This document shows, one piece after another, positions 37,059-47,424 of a stretch of 64,000 nucleotides of DNA (positions are counted from its first letter, which is position 1; each line of letters starts with the position of its first letter). The position numbers and the translations under genes were made by a program. Source of the DNA: Bacteroidales bacterium (GTDB lineage: Bacteria; Bacteroidota; Bacteroidia; Bacteroidales; P3); the NCBI GenBank assembly GCA_009785425.1, contig WQWI01000002.1, forward strand, positions 55,480 through 119,479, in the 5' to 3' direction. Under the pieces are notes generated by a model that was not told the origin of the DNA, ran no database searches, and worked only from the letters and a program-made list of their open reading frames with translations.

Positions 37059-38053
37059 GGCGTTCTTTTTTGGTTATGAATTATGGTTTCCATTGAAACA
37101 ATCTGTATAGTATCTACGTACAAACTTGCACCTTGCAAAGGTAAAGGTATTCCAAGCAAACGTTCACAACTGAGTCTCATGTCTGCCCGTCCGGGAGCCG
37201 GAAAAGTTTCCCAAAAGTCAATAACATCTTCAAGCATATTACCGAACTCATCTACAATAAGTTCATTCCAACCGGGCTGCCCCCAGCCGATGAACATCGC
37301 ACGACAATAGTTTCGCTGTAAACTATCTCGAAGTCTAAACGCTACCGGTTCTGCATCCGCAGGTCCTACCCATCTTCCTTCCCACGGCGCTAAATTTTCC
37401 CAAAACAGCGGGCTGGGTATTCCTATGTCTTCGTTCAGTATCAGCCTAAATTTTCTTGGAGAAAAACTCCCCCAAAAACTCCGAGTGTGAGGGTGAGTCC
37501 AAATCCATGGCATCACAAGGGTATCGGAAATAAAAATACGAAAATCAAGAACACTTCGCTCCCATCGCTGGGTTGTGTTGTTCATAACAGTCTCGAAATT
37601 CGTTTCAAAATGCTCGTTTGGCACAAGTCTTATAAACAATACGACTTCCGCTTTATCTTCGGGGGCTTCTGCACGCAAGGCAAGAACCGTTGCGTAACCC
37701 TGTCTGGAATTAGCAGGAATATACGATAAGTCGTGTAGAACTCTGTAATGCACATTCTCTCTTGCAGTAGAAAAATCCATTACTCTAACAGCAAAAGGTC
37801 TGTCGTAATTTGCCAATGTTCCCATCACGCGAACCGGTATTCGCACCGTGTCCGTATCTCTGGCAAGAAGATTAAATTTTACATCTACAGACCATTGGAA
37901 AGGAGCAGCACGTCCATCATTTTCTATCCAATGAAAATAGACGCTTGGTTCTTGTTCAAAAAGGTCTAACATTGACCTTTCGCATGACATAAACAAAGAT
38001 GCAGAAACGAAGAGCATCACAAGGTACAAGTTTATTTTTTTGATCGTTTTCAT
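37055..38053 (-). CDS. DUF4843 lipoprotein (SusCD accessory)
   Basis: This 332-residue lipoprotein has a signal ending FVSASLFMSC. It shows the DUF4843 pattern: SVYFHWIENDGRAAPFQWSV, DTDTVRIPVRVMGTLANYDR, RENVHYRVL, and the C-terminal strand set TRSFWGSFSPRKFRLILNE. DUF4843 genes typically lie between SusD and PKD-like lipoproteins. The molecular role is unknown, probably glycan or peptide binding. It starts 15 bases after susD ends and overlaps the next gene by ATGA, so it is tightly within the operon. Confidence 0.85.
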   Translation of the reverse strand: MKTIKKINLYLVMLFVSASLFMSCERSMLDLFEQEPSVYFHWIENDGRAAPFQWSVDVKFNLLARDTDTVRIPVRVMGTLANYDRPFAVRVMDFSTARENVHYRVLHDLSYIPANSRQGYATVLALRAEAPEDKAEVVLFIRLVPNEHFETNFETVMNNTTQRWERSVLDFRIFISDTLVMPWIWTHPHTRSFWGSFSPRKFRLILNEDIGIPSPLFWENLAPWEGRWVGPADAEPVAFRLRDSLQRNYCRAMFIGWGQPGWNELIVDEFGNMLEDVIDFWETFPAPGRADMRLSCERLLGIPLPLQGASLYVDTIQIVSMETIIHNQKRTP

Positions 38054-38068
38054 GGTTTGCTTATTTTT

Positions 38069-39592
38069 TTATTGACCTCTGGCTATTATTTCGAATTGCG
38101 GCATAGGGAAACGGAAGATAGGCATGACATTTCCCGTTTCGGTTAACGCATTCGGAATCTCTTGATAATTCAGGCGTTTGTAGTAGAAAAACAATTGACC
38201 TTCTCCCCAAAATTCTTTTTGATATTCTCTTCGAATTTCGATACGCAGTTGTTCCGGTGTTAGTCCGGCTAGAGGATATTGGGATCCGATGTTTCGTGCG
38301 GAACGTACAACATTCAGATAGTTGTTCCAAATATCTTCAGTAGATCCTCCTAATTCCAATTTGCTTTCAGCCGCGATGTAAAACATTTCACTGATACGGA
38401 TTAACGGTTGGAAAAATTCGGTTCGATTTGTACGTTCGAGGCCACCTGTACCAACGTTCCTATCATTTGGTGGAGCATATTTCCAAAACGTTCTATAATC
38501 TTTACCGAAAGCAGCTGCTTCTATCCAAAGGTGCGCATATCGAAAATCGGCCATACCTGCACCTGCGGCTTCAAAAAGTTCTTCCAGTCGGTTTCGTCGT
38601 GGAACCAATTCATTTTCCGGATTCAATGCCGGAGCAAAAAAACTGTTGGCATTTGTGTACATATTTCCGCTATGTATTCCGAATATAACCTCGGTTGAAA
38701 AAATTCGATCAGGAGTTAACGCTGTGATAATATCAGCTTCCAATATCCATGGAAATAGTGGTCCGTTTGCAGTCATTCGACCTTGTGCATCGATGACTTC
38801 CCGTGCTGCACCGTAGGCTGCAGCATGGTTGCCCATCCACAGATGCACACGAGCCAACATGGCTTGCACGGCATAAAAATTCATGCGATAGTTACGATTC
38901 GTTTGATAAAAATCGTGTGTTTGCTGAAAGAGCATTTCGGTATCGATACCTCGTGTTCGAATGGGATCATCTTGTAGCAAATCTGCGGCTTCTTCCAAGT
39001 CTTCCAAAATTCTGGCTAAAACTTGGCTGGCCGTGAGTAGAGGCAATAATTCTCCTGTGCTGACATCGTTGTACGGCATGAAAGGGATATTGTCATCATC
39101 AAGAGGGCTTGGTCCCCAAATTCTCAGAATATCGAAATGAAAGAATGCTCGCAATGCTAAGGCTTCTCCTCGGAGCCAGTTTATTCGTTGCTGCGATGGA
39201 ATGACATTTGTCTTTTCTAGAACACTCAAAAAGTCATTAACCGCCAAGGCCTGTACAAAGAGGCGTTGCCACATCTGTTCATTCACCCTTTCCACCAATC
39301 TTTCTCCATCTTGAAATTCATATCTTGCCAAAAAATGGAGGGCAGTTCGTGTGTTATTAACGTTGAAGCGCTGTGCCAAAACTTCTAAAACAGTCATGGT
39401 CAGATTGGCCCCATAAAGATGGTTATGGGCCATTTCCAAATAAATTCCGTTCAATATCAGATTCACGCCCCGCTCCGTTTGTAAAAGTTGTTCTTGCGTA
39501 AGCCTATCTTCAGGCTGAACATCCAAAAAATTGCAGCTTGAAAGTGTCAGTATTGCAAAAGAGATTAATGCTATGGAGATATTTTTTTTCAT
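38069..39592 (-). CDS. SusD/RagB-family nutrient-binding outer-membrane lipoprotein
   Basis: This 507-residue lipoprotein has a signal with lipobox LSSC (Cys about 20), followed by NFLDVQPEDRLTQEQLLQTE, the usual SusD N-terminus. TPR-like helices (WLRGEALALRAFFHFDILRI) and the conserved C-terminal block (EIRREYQKEFWGEGQLFFYY then KRLNYQEIP) are present. SusD caps the SusC barrel and captures ligand at the cell surface. The gene follows susC by 18 bases. SusD-like proteins of this type serve either glycan or peptide uptake, so the ligand cannot be read from sequence alone. Confidence 0.93.
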   Translation of the reverse strand: MKKNISIALISFAILTLSSCNFLDVQPEDRLTQEQLLQTERGVNLILNGIYLEMAHNHLYGANLTMTVLEVLAQRFNVNNTRTALHFLARYEFQDGERLVERVNEQMWQRLFVQALAVNDFLSVLEKTNVIPSQQRINWLRGEALALRAFFHFDILRIWGPSPLDDDNIPFMPYNDVSTGELLPLLTASQVLARILEDLEEAADLLQDDPIRTRGIDTEMLFQQTHDFYQTNRNYRMNFYAVQAMLARVHLWMGNHAAAYGAAREVIDAQGRMTANGPLFPWILEADIITALTPDRIFSTEVIFGIHSGNMYTNANSFFAPALNPENELVPRRNRLEELFEAAGAGMADFRYAHLWIEAAAFGKDYRTFWKYAPPNDRNVGTGGLERTNRTEFFQPLIRISEMFYIAAESKLELGGSTEDIWNNYLNVVRSARNIGSQYPLAGLTPEQLRIEIRREYQKEFWGEGQLFFYYKRLNYQEIPNALTETGNVMPIFRFPMPQFEIIARGQ

Positions 39593-39610
39593 AGTTGTGG
39601 TCGTATGTTG

Positions 39611-42600
39611 TTAAAATCTAGCGTTAATACTGAACATGATGGTCGTAGCTTCGGGGAAGAGTATGCCACGCTCCTGCAAGATATTGCTCATCCTGTGTAT
39701 ACCCGATGTTCCGGAAAGGTTTAGTGATAATCTCAAATCAGACATGCCGTAGTTTCTAATCCACCCGGTCGGATCGAATTGCCAACCAATGCTAATTGTT
39801 TCGAGAGATATAAAATTTTCGGTTTGAACAAATCTATCCGACAAGACAATTTGGTCTTGAGCACCCAATAGGTTAATCGTTCTAAACTGTGCATGGTCTC
39901 CCGGTGCGTGCCAACGGTCATGCAACGCACGCCTATCTTGGTTGTACATAACCTGTCTCATACTGATGTTTTCCACTCTATCGAAAAGGGTATTATTAAC
40001 AATTTCCCGTTGAACGGCATAGTGAAACACCATCATAACCGTTAGTCGTCTAAACATCACAAAATTACTGTTGATATTACCTTGCAGTACCGGTCTTCTT
40101 TCTCCAACATTGGTTATATCAAGTGGGTCGAATTGAAATGTTTGTTGCCCATATCTCGTTAAAAACACTTCACGTCCTGTCGCAGGGTCAATGCCCAACG
40201 AGCGTACGAGCCAAATTGTTTCCGGGCTAAACCCATCACGAATGCGGGCAAATGCCCCTCCTGCCTGCTCTCCCAGTTCTTCAATTCTACCGTCGAAATT
40301 GCTGTAAACTCCCCTTAGTGAAGTACCCATCACCCTGAGTCTCCAACTGAAATTTCTCTGACGAATAATCATGTAGGCAACATCAAACTCAAACCCACGA
40401 TAGGTTAACGTACCCAAACTCATTGGAAAACTCATTACTCCGGTAGAAGGTGGATTCATCACAGGAACCATCAAAGGGTTAGTTTGGTTCTCAAAGATTT
40501 CGAATGTCGAGGTAAAACGTCTGTCGAACATATCTAATCGTAAAGCTAAATTCATTTTACGTGTTCTTTGCCATTCGATGTTTGGATTTCCGATTGTACC
40601 AATAATTACACCGGGACCAAACACGTTGCCTCCGAGCTGAAAGTTATATAAGGATGATGAGTTTGCCGCCGCCAAATTCTGGTTACCGGTTTCTCCAATC
40701 GTTGCGGTAATTCCCAATCTATTGATTCTACGAAACTGTCTCATAAAATCTTCGTTGTGGATATTCCAACCGATTCCTGTTGACCAAAACGGCGTAAATC
40801 GCCTTGCCGTTCCAAATATGGAAGTGCCATCGTAGCGGAATGTCGCATCAAACAAATAGCGTTCGTTCCATGCATAGTTCACAGAAGTCATAAGACCCAC
40901 GCTTCTCGAAACATTGTTGGTAAATCCCGGTCTACCTTCTGTGAAAGTATGGGCAAACGATGGACGTCCACTTGTTCCGGGAGGAAAACCTTGGGCTCCC
41001 CAAGTAAGTCCGGTTCGTTCATTCGAGGCAATCTCAGCGTTTGCGTTAAACATAATGAAATTTCTACCTATTCTGTTGCTGAACGTATATCGCAGGTGAC
41101 CTCTGTAATTCATGTTGCGACTTGTTATATTGCGATAATTACCTCTTCTGGCGTCTTCAACATCATCGTATTGCGGATGTTCAGGTGGAGAAAATATTAT
41201 GCGATTTGTATTTGCCCAATTGACTTGAAACGAGCCCTCAAGTCTCATATTTTGGTGGAAACTCCATATAATTCCGAACCTATTGTCAATCGTTGTATTT
41301 CGTTGTTCGTTTTGGGAGTTCAATTGGGTAGCTACGAAGTACGGATTGATCATATTAAACAATACAGTTCCGAATCCTGCGTTACTCATTACTCTATCCA
41401 AAAATCTCGGTGCATCTCCGTTTTCATCAACCGGTCGGAAATACGGATTGGCGTTAACCCAATCGGAAAAATCGCCCCACGGCGATTCTGTCGCAATAAA
41501 CCCGCTTAAATCTAATCGATTCACAAAAGATAAATTTCCATGATTGTAGGTTAAGTCAAGATTAGCCGCCCAAGTTTCACGTCCGGAGCCTCTCATAACT
41601 CCCGTTCTATTTCTATACGTAACGCCGGCATTGAACATGACTACATCCGTTCCGCCTGAAAAACGTAAGGAATGACGCTGCTGAAACGGAACCTGCAAAG
41701 GCATTGCCATCCAGTCTGTATTAACACCTCTTGCAATATCTGCCAAACGAGCATTATACAGAGCATCTAAACGATCTTGAACTTCTGCCTGTATCCATGT
41801 AAGCATCGGTCCGTCAAATGTATATCGTCCGGAAAGTCTCTCAAACTCTAACTTTTCCGCTGCATTCATCATGTTATAGCTTCGTAAGTTTGGAATTTCC
41901 AATGAAAAATCGCCGGTGTAAAATACCTGAAAACGTCCGGGTTCGCCTTGAATTGTAGTTACAACTACAACACCATTTGCCGCTCTCGCTCCAAAAAATG
42001 CTGTGGAAGCCGCATCTTTCAAAAGAGTTACGGATTCGATACGGTTGGGGTCTAAGTCCACAATTCGTTGCAACGTAGTTTCGAATCCATCCAATATAAA
42101 TAGTGGCTGATTAGGATCGGTACGAAACATTTCGTCAACATCTCCAAAATCTACGATAGACGTTTGTCCACGCACTTCTATCGTAGGCATTGCGTTTGGA
42201 TTTGCACCCAACGCCATATTTTCCATAACAATAAAACCCGGATCTAATGACCGCAAACTTTCTACCAGGTTCATACTACCCATCTGCCTCAGCTCATTTC
42301 CACTCACTACGTTGAACGATCCTGTAAAACTTTCGACATTACGCTCTACCGTTCCAACAATAACAACTTGGTCTAAAGTTACAGCTTCACTTTCCAATAC
42401 AATAGTGTAGTTTGTTGCTGCCGTTAAGGCTACCGTTGCTGTTCTAAACCCAATAAATGAGGCTTGAAGTTCCCGTGTTCCTCCCGGAACTGTAATGGAG
42501 AAACGTCCATTCATATCGGCTACCGCGCCGGTTGTTGTGCCCGGAATAGATACTGTAACAAACGGAAGAGGTTCACGGAATTCATTCGTAACAATTCCTG

Positions 42601-43018
42601 TAATCGTCCTTGTTTGTGTAGAAACGGTAGGAGCTGGAGGAGCAGTAACCGCAGGTGGTGTTTCTCTTTGTACAGATAACACAATATTATTCCCCAACAC
42701 CTGAAAATCAAGATTGCTTCCTTCCAACAATAGACGTAATGTTGCCTCTACAGTTCGCTCTGCCTCGGGAAAGGTAATGGAGCCTACTGCTTCTACAGGC
42801 TCTTGGGGGAATGTAAACTGAAAGCCGGAGGCTTGCTCCAAAGCAAGCAATGCACTTTCTAATGGTTGCTGTTGAAACCCAAGAGTAACTGTTCTCGTAC
42901 TAATGTCTGTCGCAGTCTGTGTATATGCAACACCCGTCCATGCCGAGACAAGAACGAGGATGCAACAATACCTTAAAGTTGCTAAAAAGTGGTTTTTAAC
43001 ACGTTTTGGTTTTTCCAT
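39611..43018 (-). CDS. SusC/RagA TonB-linked outer-membrane receptor with STN domain
   Basis: This 1135-residue receptor has a signal peptide (about 1-33). An STN domain (TVTLGFQQQPLESALLALEQ, about 45-117) contacts FecR in trans-envelope signalling. A proline-rich linker and a carboxypeptidase-D regulatory-like domain follow (ITGIVTNEFREPLPFVTVSI, about 138-210). A TonB box-like stretch (AVTLDQVVIVGT), the plug (NLVESLRSLDPGF, LFILDGFETTLQRI, LKDAASTAFFGARAANGVVV) and a 22-strand barrel ending TIMFSINARF complete it. The STN domain fits the adjacent fecR and ECF sigma genes. It imports large ligands with SusD. Confidence 0.95.
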   Translation of the reverse strand: MEKPKRVKNHFLATLRYCCILVLVSAWTGVAYTQTATDISTRTVTLGFQQQPLESALLALEQASGFQFTFPQEPVEAVGSITFPEAERTVEATLRLLLEGSNLDFQVLGNNIVLSVQRETPPAVTAPPAPTVSTQTRTITGIVTNEFREPLPFVTVSIPGTTTGAVADMNGRFSITVPGGTRELQASFIGFRTATVALTAATNYTIVLESEAVTLDQVVIVGTVERNVESFTGSFNVVSGNELRQMGSMNLVESLRSLDPGFIVMENMALGANPNAMPTIEVRGQTSIVDFGDVDEMFRTDPNQPLFILDGFETTLQRIVDLDPNRIESVTLLKDAASTAFFGARAANGVVVVTTIQGEPGRFQVFYTGDFSLEIPNLRSYNMMNAAEKLEFERLSGRYTFDGPMLTWIQAEVQDRLDALYNARLADIARGVNTDWMAMPLQVPFQQRHSLRFSGGTDVVMFNAGVTYRNRTGVMRGSGRETWAANLDLTYNHGNLSFVNRLDLSGFIATESPWGDFSDWVNANPYFRPVDENGDAPRFLDRVMSNAGFGTVLFNMINPYFVATQLNSQNEQRNTTIDNRFGIIWSFHQNMRLEGSFQVNWANTNRIIFSPPEHPQYDDVEDARRGNYRNITSRNMNYRGHLRYTFSNRIGRNFIMFNANAEIASNERTGLTWGAQGFPPGTSGRPSFAHTFTEGRPGFTNNVSRSVGLMTSVNYAWNERYLFDATFRYDGTSIFGTARRFTPFWSTGIGWNIHNEDFMRQFRRINRLGITATIGETGNQNLAAANSSSLYNFQLGGNVFGPGVIIGTIGNPNIEWQRTRKMNLALRLDMFDRRFTSTFEIFENQTNPLMVPVMNPPSTGVMSFPMSLGTLTYRGFEFDVAYMIIRQRNFSWRLRVMGTSLRGVYSNFDGRIEELGEQAGGAFARIRDGFSPETIWLVRSLGIDPATGREVFLTRYGQQTFQFDPLDITNVGERRPVLQGNINSNFVMFRRLTVMMVFHYAVQREIVNNTLFDRVENISMRQVMYNQDRRALHDRWHAPGDHAQFRTINLLGAQDQIVLSDRFVQTENFISLETISIGWQFDPTGWIRNYGMSDLRLSLNLSGTSGIHRMSNILQERGILFPEATTIMFSINARF

Positions 43019-43034
43019 ATAGCTTGGTTAGTGG

Positions 43035-43979
43035 TTAATGGTTAGCGGTTGATGAATTTATGATGAATTTATCTCCATCGAATGTATGATAAGACTGTTG
43101 TGCGGCAGATAGAATCGTCAGCAAGGTTTCTATAGATTCGCGACGGTCTAATGATGTCGTAATTCGGCGTTGCTTCAAGGATTCATCTTCGAACACAATG
43201 TATATTCCGTAAATTCCGGAGAGTTTCTGAACAATATCACCAAAAGACATATTACGGAAGATTAGTTCATTAGGTCTCCAACTTATTTCTGTTTCTACAT
43301 CTATCATCAACTCTTGAACGAACTCATGTTCGATATCGAAAATCATCTGTTGATCTGTTTCCAAAAAAGTAAGCAGTCTGTCGCCATCTTCCACCTTCAC
43401 TTTTCCTTCTGCTACGGTTATTGTAATCAAGCTTTCACCCGGCACAGCCTTAATAGCAAAAGCCGTCCCAAGAACTGTTGTTCTGATCCTCCCCGTATGA
43501 ATAATAAACGGTCTGTTAGGGTCAGAAATTATATCAAAATAAGCCTCTCCTTCCAACAAAATCTCTCGCGTATTACCCTCAAAATTGCTACGCATATCCA
43601 ATCGACTATTTCCTCGCAATGCCACGGTACTGCCGTCCGGCAACCTTACATAACTGATAGGGACTTGCGTTTCAACCCATTCTGTTGCTTGTGCCAATTT
43701 CTCTGTAGAAATTTCGCCTTGTCGAATCAAAAGCAACACGCCGAAAGTCAGACACAGCAAAAGGGTTGCCGCTGCACTGTAATACCAGCGTCGGCTATGC
43801 TTATTTCGGTCTGTTTTGGGGAACTGGTCATCCCATTTTTTCTTTAAGAACGGCTCAATAACTGCACTTTCGCTCTCGTTAAGAAGAGCGGTCAACCACC
43901 TGTCAAATTCCTCCTTGTTGCAAGTATTCGTGCTGTATTTCAGCCACAACTCTTCCAGTTGTCTGTTCGTTTCTTTCAT
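43035..43979 (-). CDS. FecR-family anti-sigma regulator
   Basis: This 314-residue protein has a cytoplasmic N-terminal sigma-binding region (ETNRQLEELWLKYSTNTCNK then FDRWLTALL). One membrane segment follows (YYSAAATLLLCLTFGVLLLI, about 66-85). The periplasmic FecR domain has WVETQVPISYVRLPDGSTVA, LNGxSxL-like LRGNSRLDMRSNF and EGEAYFDI, and the C-terminal STN-like DUF4974 region has RNMSFGDIVQKLSGIYGIYI. It receives the signal from the STN domain of SusC and controls the ECF sigma factor. It lies 16 bases upstream of susC. Its usual partner gene, the sigma factor, is here about 6 kb away. Confidence 0.93.
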   Translation of the reverse strand: MKETNRQLEELWLKYSTNTCNKEEFDRWLTALLNESESAVIEPFLKKKWDDQFPKTDRNKHSRRWYYSAAATLLLCLTFGVLLLIRQGEISTEKLAQATEWVETQVPISYVRLPDGSTVALRGNSRLDMRSNFEGNTREILLEGEAYFDIISDPNRPFIIHTGRIRTTVLGTAFAIKAVPGESLITITVAEGKVKVEDGDRLLTFLETDQQMIFDIEHEFVQELMIDVETEISWRPNELIFRNMSFGDIVQKLSGIYGIYIVFEDESLKQRRITTSLDRRESIETLLTILSAAQQSYHTFDGDKFIINSSTANH

Positions 43980-44122
43980 TATTCTTATTTTCTTCGTCTA
44001 CCTTAAAGACGCACAAAGAGACAGGAAGGAGTAGTGGCAGAACTGAAAAAATCATTTTTTTGAGTTTTCATCTCAATCGAATTTTCTGCCGATTACACAA
44101 CCCAATGATCCGTTATTCGTAT

Positions 44123-47100
44123 TTAGCGTTCCACTCGTATCGTTTCGGTATGCACAATTTCTCCATTGCGTATCACAAGCAGTGTGTAAAGCCCGTCGGC
44201 TAATGACGACACATCCACTTCAAAACTTCTGTCAAAGTGCGGGATAGACCGTCTAAAGATTTGTTCGGATGTGCGTGGGTTTAAGACTTCCACCTCATAG
44301 ATATCGGCTCTTTGTGTTTGGGGGGGGGAGTGCGTGGGGCATGTTTTCCAAAATCAGCCTGTCAAAAAGTGTCCAAGCCGCAGGGTTAGGATAAATCAGA
44401 GTCAAGCCTAAACCTGTCAGCTTTTGTATACGCCGGCTGGCTTCCGGATCCGACATCAATGCCTCATACTTAGCAGAAATTTCAGCCTTTTGAGCTTGTG
44501 TTGGAACTTGCCTGTTTACAAGATTTTCAAGGTTTTCAAGGCTTACAAAATTTGATCCATCTATGGACAAAACATGTACGGATGAAGATGCAGGATTGGG
44601 GAAAACTATATAACTCAAATCATTGTCTGTTGAAGAACGAGAGTTATGAGAGCTTGTATAAAAGGTTTTCGAAATAAGATACTCATACCAGCCCCACCCA
44701 AAACTCATTAAGAGGTGGAGCCTTCTCGGCTTTCCGTCAAGAATAGGGGAACCCAATGGTATAACCCTTACTTCATCACCGGACCAACCAACAGGTTGAA
44801 TCAAAAACTCATCCTCCGAAATATCCCCATCTTTCGTAATAAATGCATATAGAATCGGCGACTGGCTACCCTGTACTCTGAAAATACCTCCATCAAGACA
44901 AATGGTTTCCGGACCTTCAATGTAGCTAACTCTAACTGGATAAGAGTAACATACCGAAATATCTCTTGTGATATTTAATGATCCACTGCTCGTCGCTAAA
45001 GTAAGGGTACCCCATTGTACCAATGGATCTACAGAGGCAATCATTGTCAGATTCCAAAGATTTATAACCTCAAAGCTCTCCGGCGGATACATACTCCATT
45101 CAACCACCTCCCCCAACCAAGTAGTGGGCGCTGAATAGAAGTCCACCCAACAGATTCCATCGGGACTGGAAATATTACAAACAGAAATAGTACTAGTTAT
45201 AACAGCTCTATCAACCCTTGCCGTGAGCGATCCTGATACTCCATTGGTGTTTGGTGCCCTGACCGTTACACTGTTTGTATTTCTAGATTGGGAAGTAATC
45301 ACAACTTGACTTGCACTCCAATCGGCTCTGAGGTTAGGATCACTTAATGAAAATTCGCCTGTGTCGCAAATAGAAGATGGACCAACAATAGACACCCTGC
45401 AAGCTTGAATCGTCTTGGTAATCGGAGATCCATTGACCATCGCCGTGAGCGTTCCGGTCTGACCATTGAGCCGTGTAAGGCTGACTGTCACAGAATTGAC
45501 ATTTGCAGATGGAGAAGTAATGTCGAAAAAGTTGCCTGTTACACTCCAATCAGCTAGCTGATTGGGATTGCTTAATGCAAAAGTGCCTGTCGCACAAACG
45601 GTGTCTGAACCCACGATAGAAAGAATGTTGCAGGCTCGAATAGTTTTCCTTGTAGGCACACCATTAACAATTGCCGTGAGGATCCCGGTCTGCCCGCTAA
45701 AATTGGTGGGCACAACTGTTACTGAGTTTGTGTCCGTAGATCGAGAAACTATCTCAAAACCACTCGTTACTGTCCAATTCGCACCGAAAGGAACGTTTAC
45801 TCTATAGATTTCCGCACCACAAAGAGTAGAAGGACCAACTATAAAATCTCTGCAAGTTTCTATAGTTTTTGCAACAACTACATCACCGTCTTCAAGGTGA
45901 ATCAAAATAAAAACTGTTATCGGCTCTCCGTTGAAAGCATTGGACGTACTTGGCTCAACTGTGAACGAATTATCCCAACCTAAACTAATTTGAAAATCAT
46001 CAGTCAACGTACCGTTTCTTGTTACAAAGCCCATCATGCTCATAATTTGATTATTATCAAGACCTACTATTTGGTAAGTACGACCGGCAACACAAAGAAA
46101 ATCATCCCCATCAATATAAATAGACGGATTGGAACATACTACAACAACTTTGGTATTGCCAGACCCGACTGCAGTGATAGTAGCATATTCCACAGTAGGA
46201 TCGGCGACGGCAATCAGCAAACTACCACCGCCGGGGAGTGATAGATATTTAAAAGCATCGTATGGCTCTACGATCCACCACGTAGTCCCAACCACATCAA
46301 AATACAATCCTCCCGGACATATAACACTGGGACCTTCGATTGCACTCAAACAAGCTTGAATAGGTTTGGTAATAGAAATTCCATTAACTGCTGCCGTGAG
46401 TGTTCCCCACTGTCCATTGGTTGTGTGAGCTACAACTCTTACAGAATTTACCTCTGTAGAAGAGGAAATAATTTCAAAACCGGAACTTACACTCCAATTA
46501 GCTTTGAAGGATGGGTCGCTCAGCGAAAAACTGCCCACGGCACAAAGGGCATTGTTCTCGTCTATGCCCGGACTGGGAACAGCAACGATCGAAACATTGC
46601 AGGCTTGAATCGATTTCTTTACAGATACACCACCAACCATTGCTGTGAGCGTTCCTTGTTCTCCGCTGAGGTTTGTTGGTACAACCGTTACATGATTAAC
46701 GCCAACAGGCTCTGAGATAATTTCAAAACCGGAACTTATGCTCCAATTAGCATTGAATGCAGGGTTGCTTAAATGGAAGGCGACCGTTCCACATATGGTG
46801 TCCTGACCAATGATAGAAGGGGGAACACGTGTCAAAATTATATCTGTAGGAATCGAAAAACCATCCGGATGTATTCCATCTTCCCCCTCTCCGTCAAAAA
46901 GAAAAATGGGACCTCTCTCTTCTCTTAATATCCAACGGATTTGATGAGGCTCGGTAGCAGAAACAATTAATAATTCACTGCCATCGCCGGAAGTTTTCAC
47001 AGAACCATTGGGAGCACGTTTGCCATAATCACGAACACGCATCCCTAATCTATTGGGATTTACCCTGCAAGGACTGAAAGTGGCATTAGTCGCAGAAACA

Positions 47101-47408
47101 GGCATTGCAAGTGCGGATCTATCTGAATTAAATTTATCCATACAATCGGTAACTATTTGCCCGTTTCTTTTAAAAGTGTACGCACCCACAACATAATCTG
47201 TTGCATTTATAATATGGGTAGGCATCAGATGATATGATGTTTTCCGAAGTCTAAGGGTAAATTCCTCGCCGGTTTGTGGATTTTCATACCGCCACGTGCC
47301 TACAAAAAAATCAAGATTGGTACTATAGCTCGTACGAGGGGCAGGCTGTTGGGCGTACAAGCTCAAAGATCCTATACCTACTAAGGCGATGATTAAAAAA
47401 GTTTTCAT
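44123..47408 (-). pseudogene. Modular T9SS surface protein (DUF6705-like + Ig-like repeats), frameshifted at C9 tract
   Basis: A signal peptide (MKTFLIIALVGIGSLSLYA) precedes a DUF6705-like domain (LDFFVGTWRYENPQTGEEFT, about 30-215). About nine modules of roughly 75-85 residues follow, most fitting 'IC...F.LS.P...ANWSVSSGFEI..S...NSVTV.P....G..GTLTA.VNG....K.I.AC'. The present frame ends at 44295, after two PNP motifs (IVFPNPASSSVHVLS and LIYPNPAAWTLFDRL), as PHALPPPNTKSRYL. Removing one C from the nine-base tract (44320-44328) continues as RADIYEVEVLNPRTSEQIFR ... ADGLYTLLVIRNGEIV to a stop at 44123, a complete T9SS sorting domain and 1094 residues. So the tract decides whether the sorting signal is made. 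It may be a phase switch, a true mutation or a sequencing error. Confidence 0.8.
44320..44328 (-). repeat. C9 homopolymer at the T9SS domain frameshift
   Basis: Nine consecutive C residues on the coding strand (G on the plus strand). With 8 or 11 C the T9SS domain is in frame. With 9 the protein stops 10 codons later (TGA), and with 10 it stops about 15 codons later. This is the expected behaviour of a slipped-strand contingency tract. Confidence 0.85.
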
Positions 47409-47424
47409 TTCCGTTTTTTTATTG

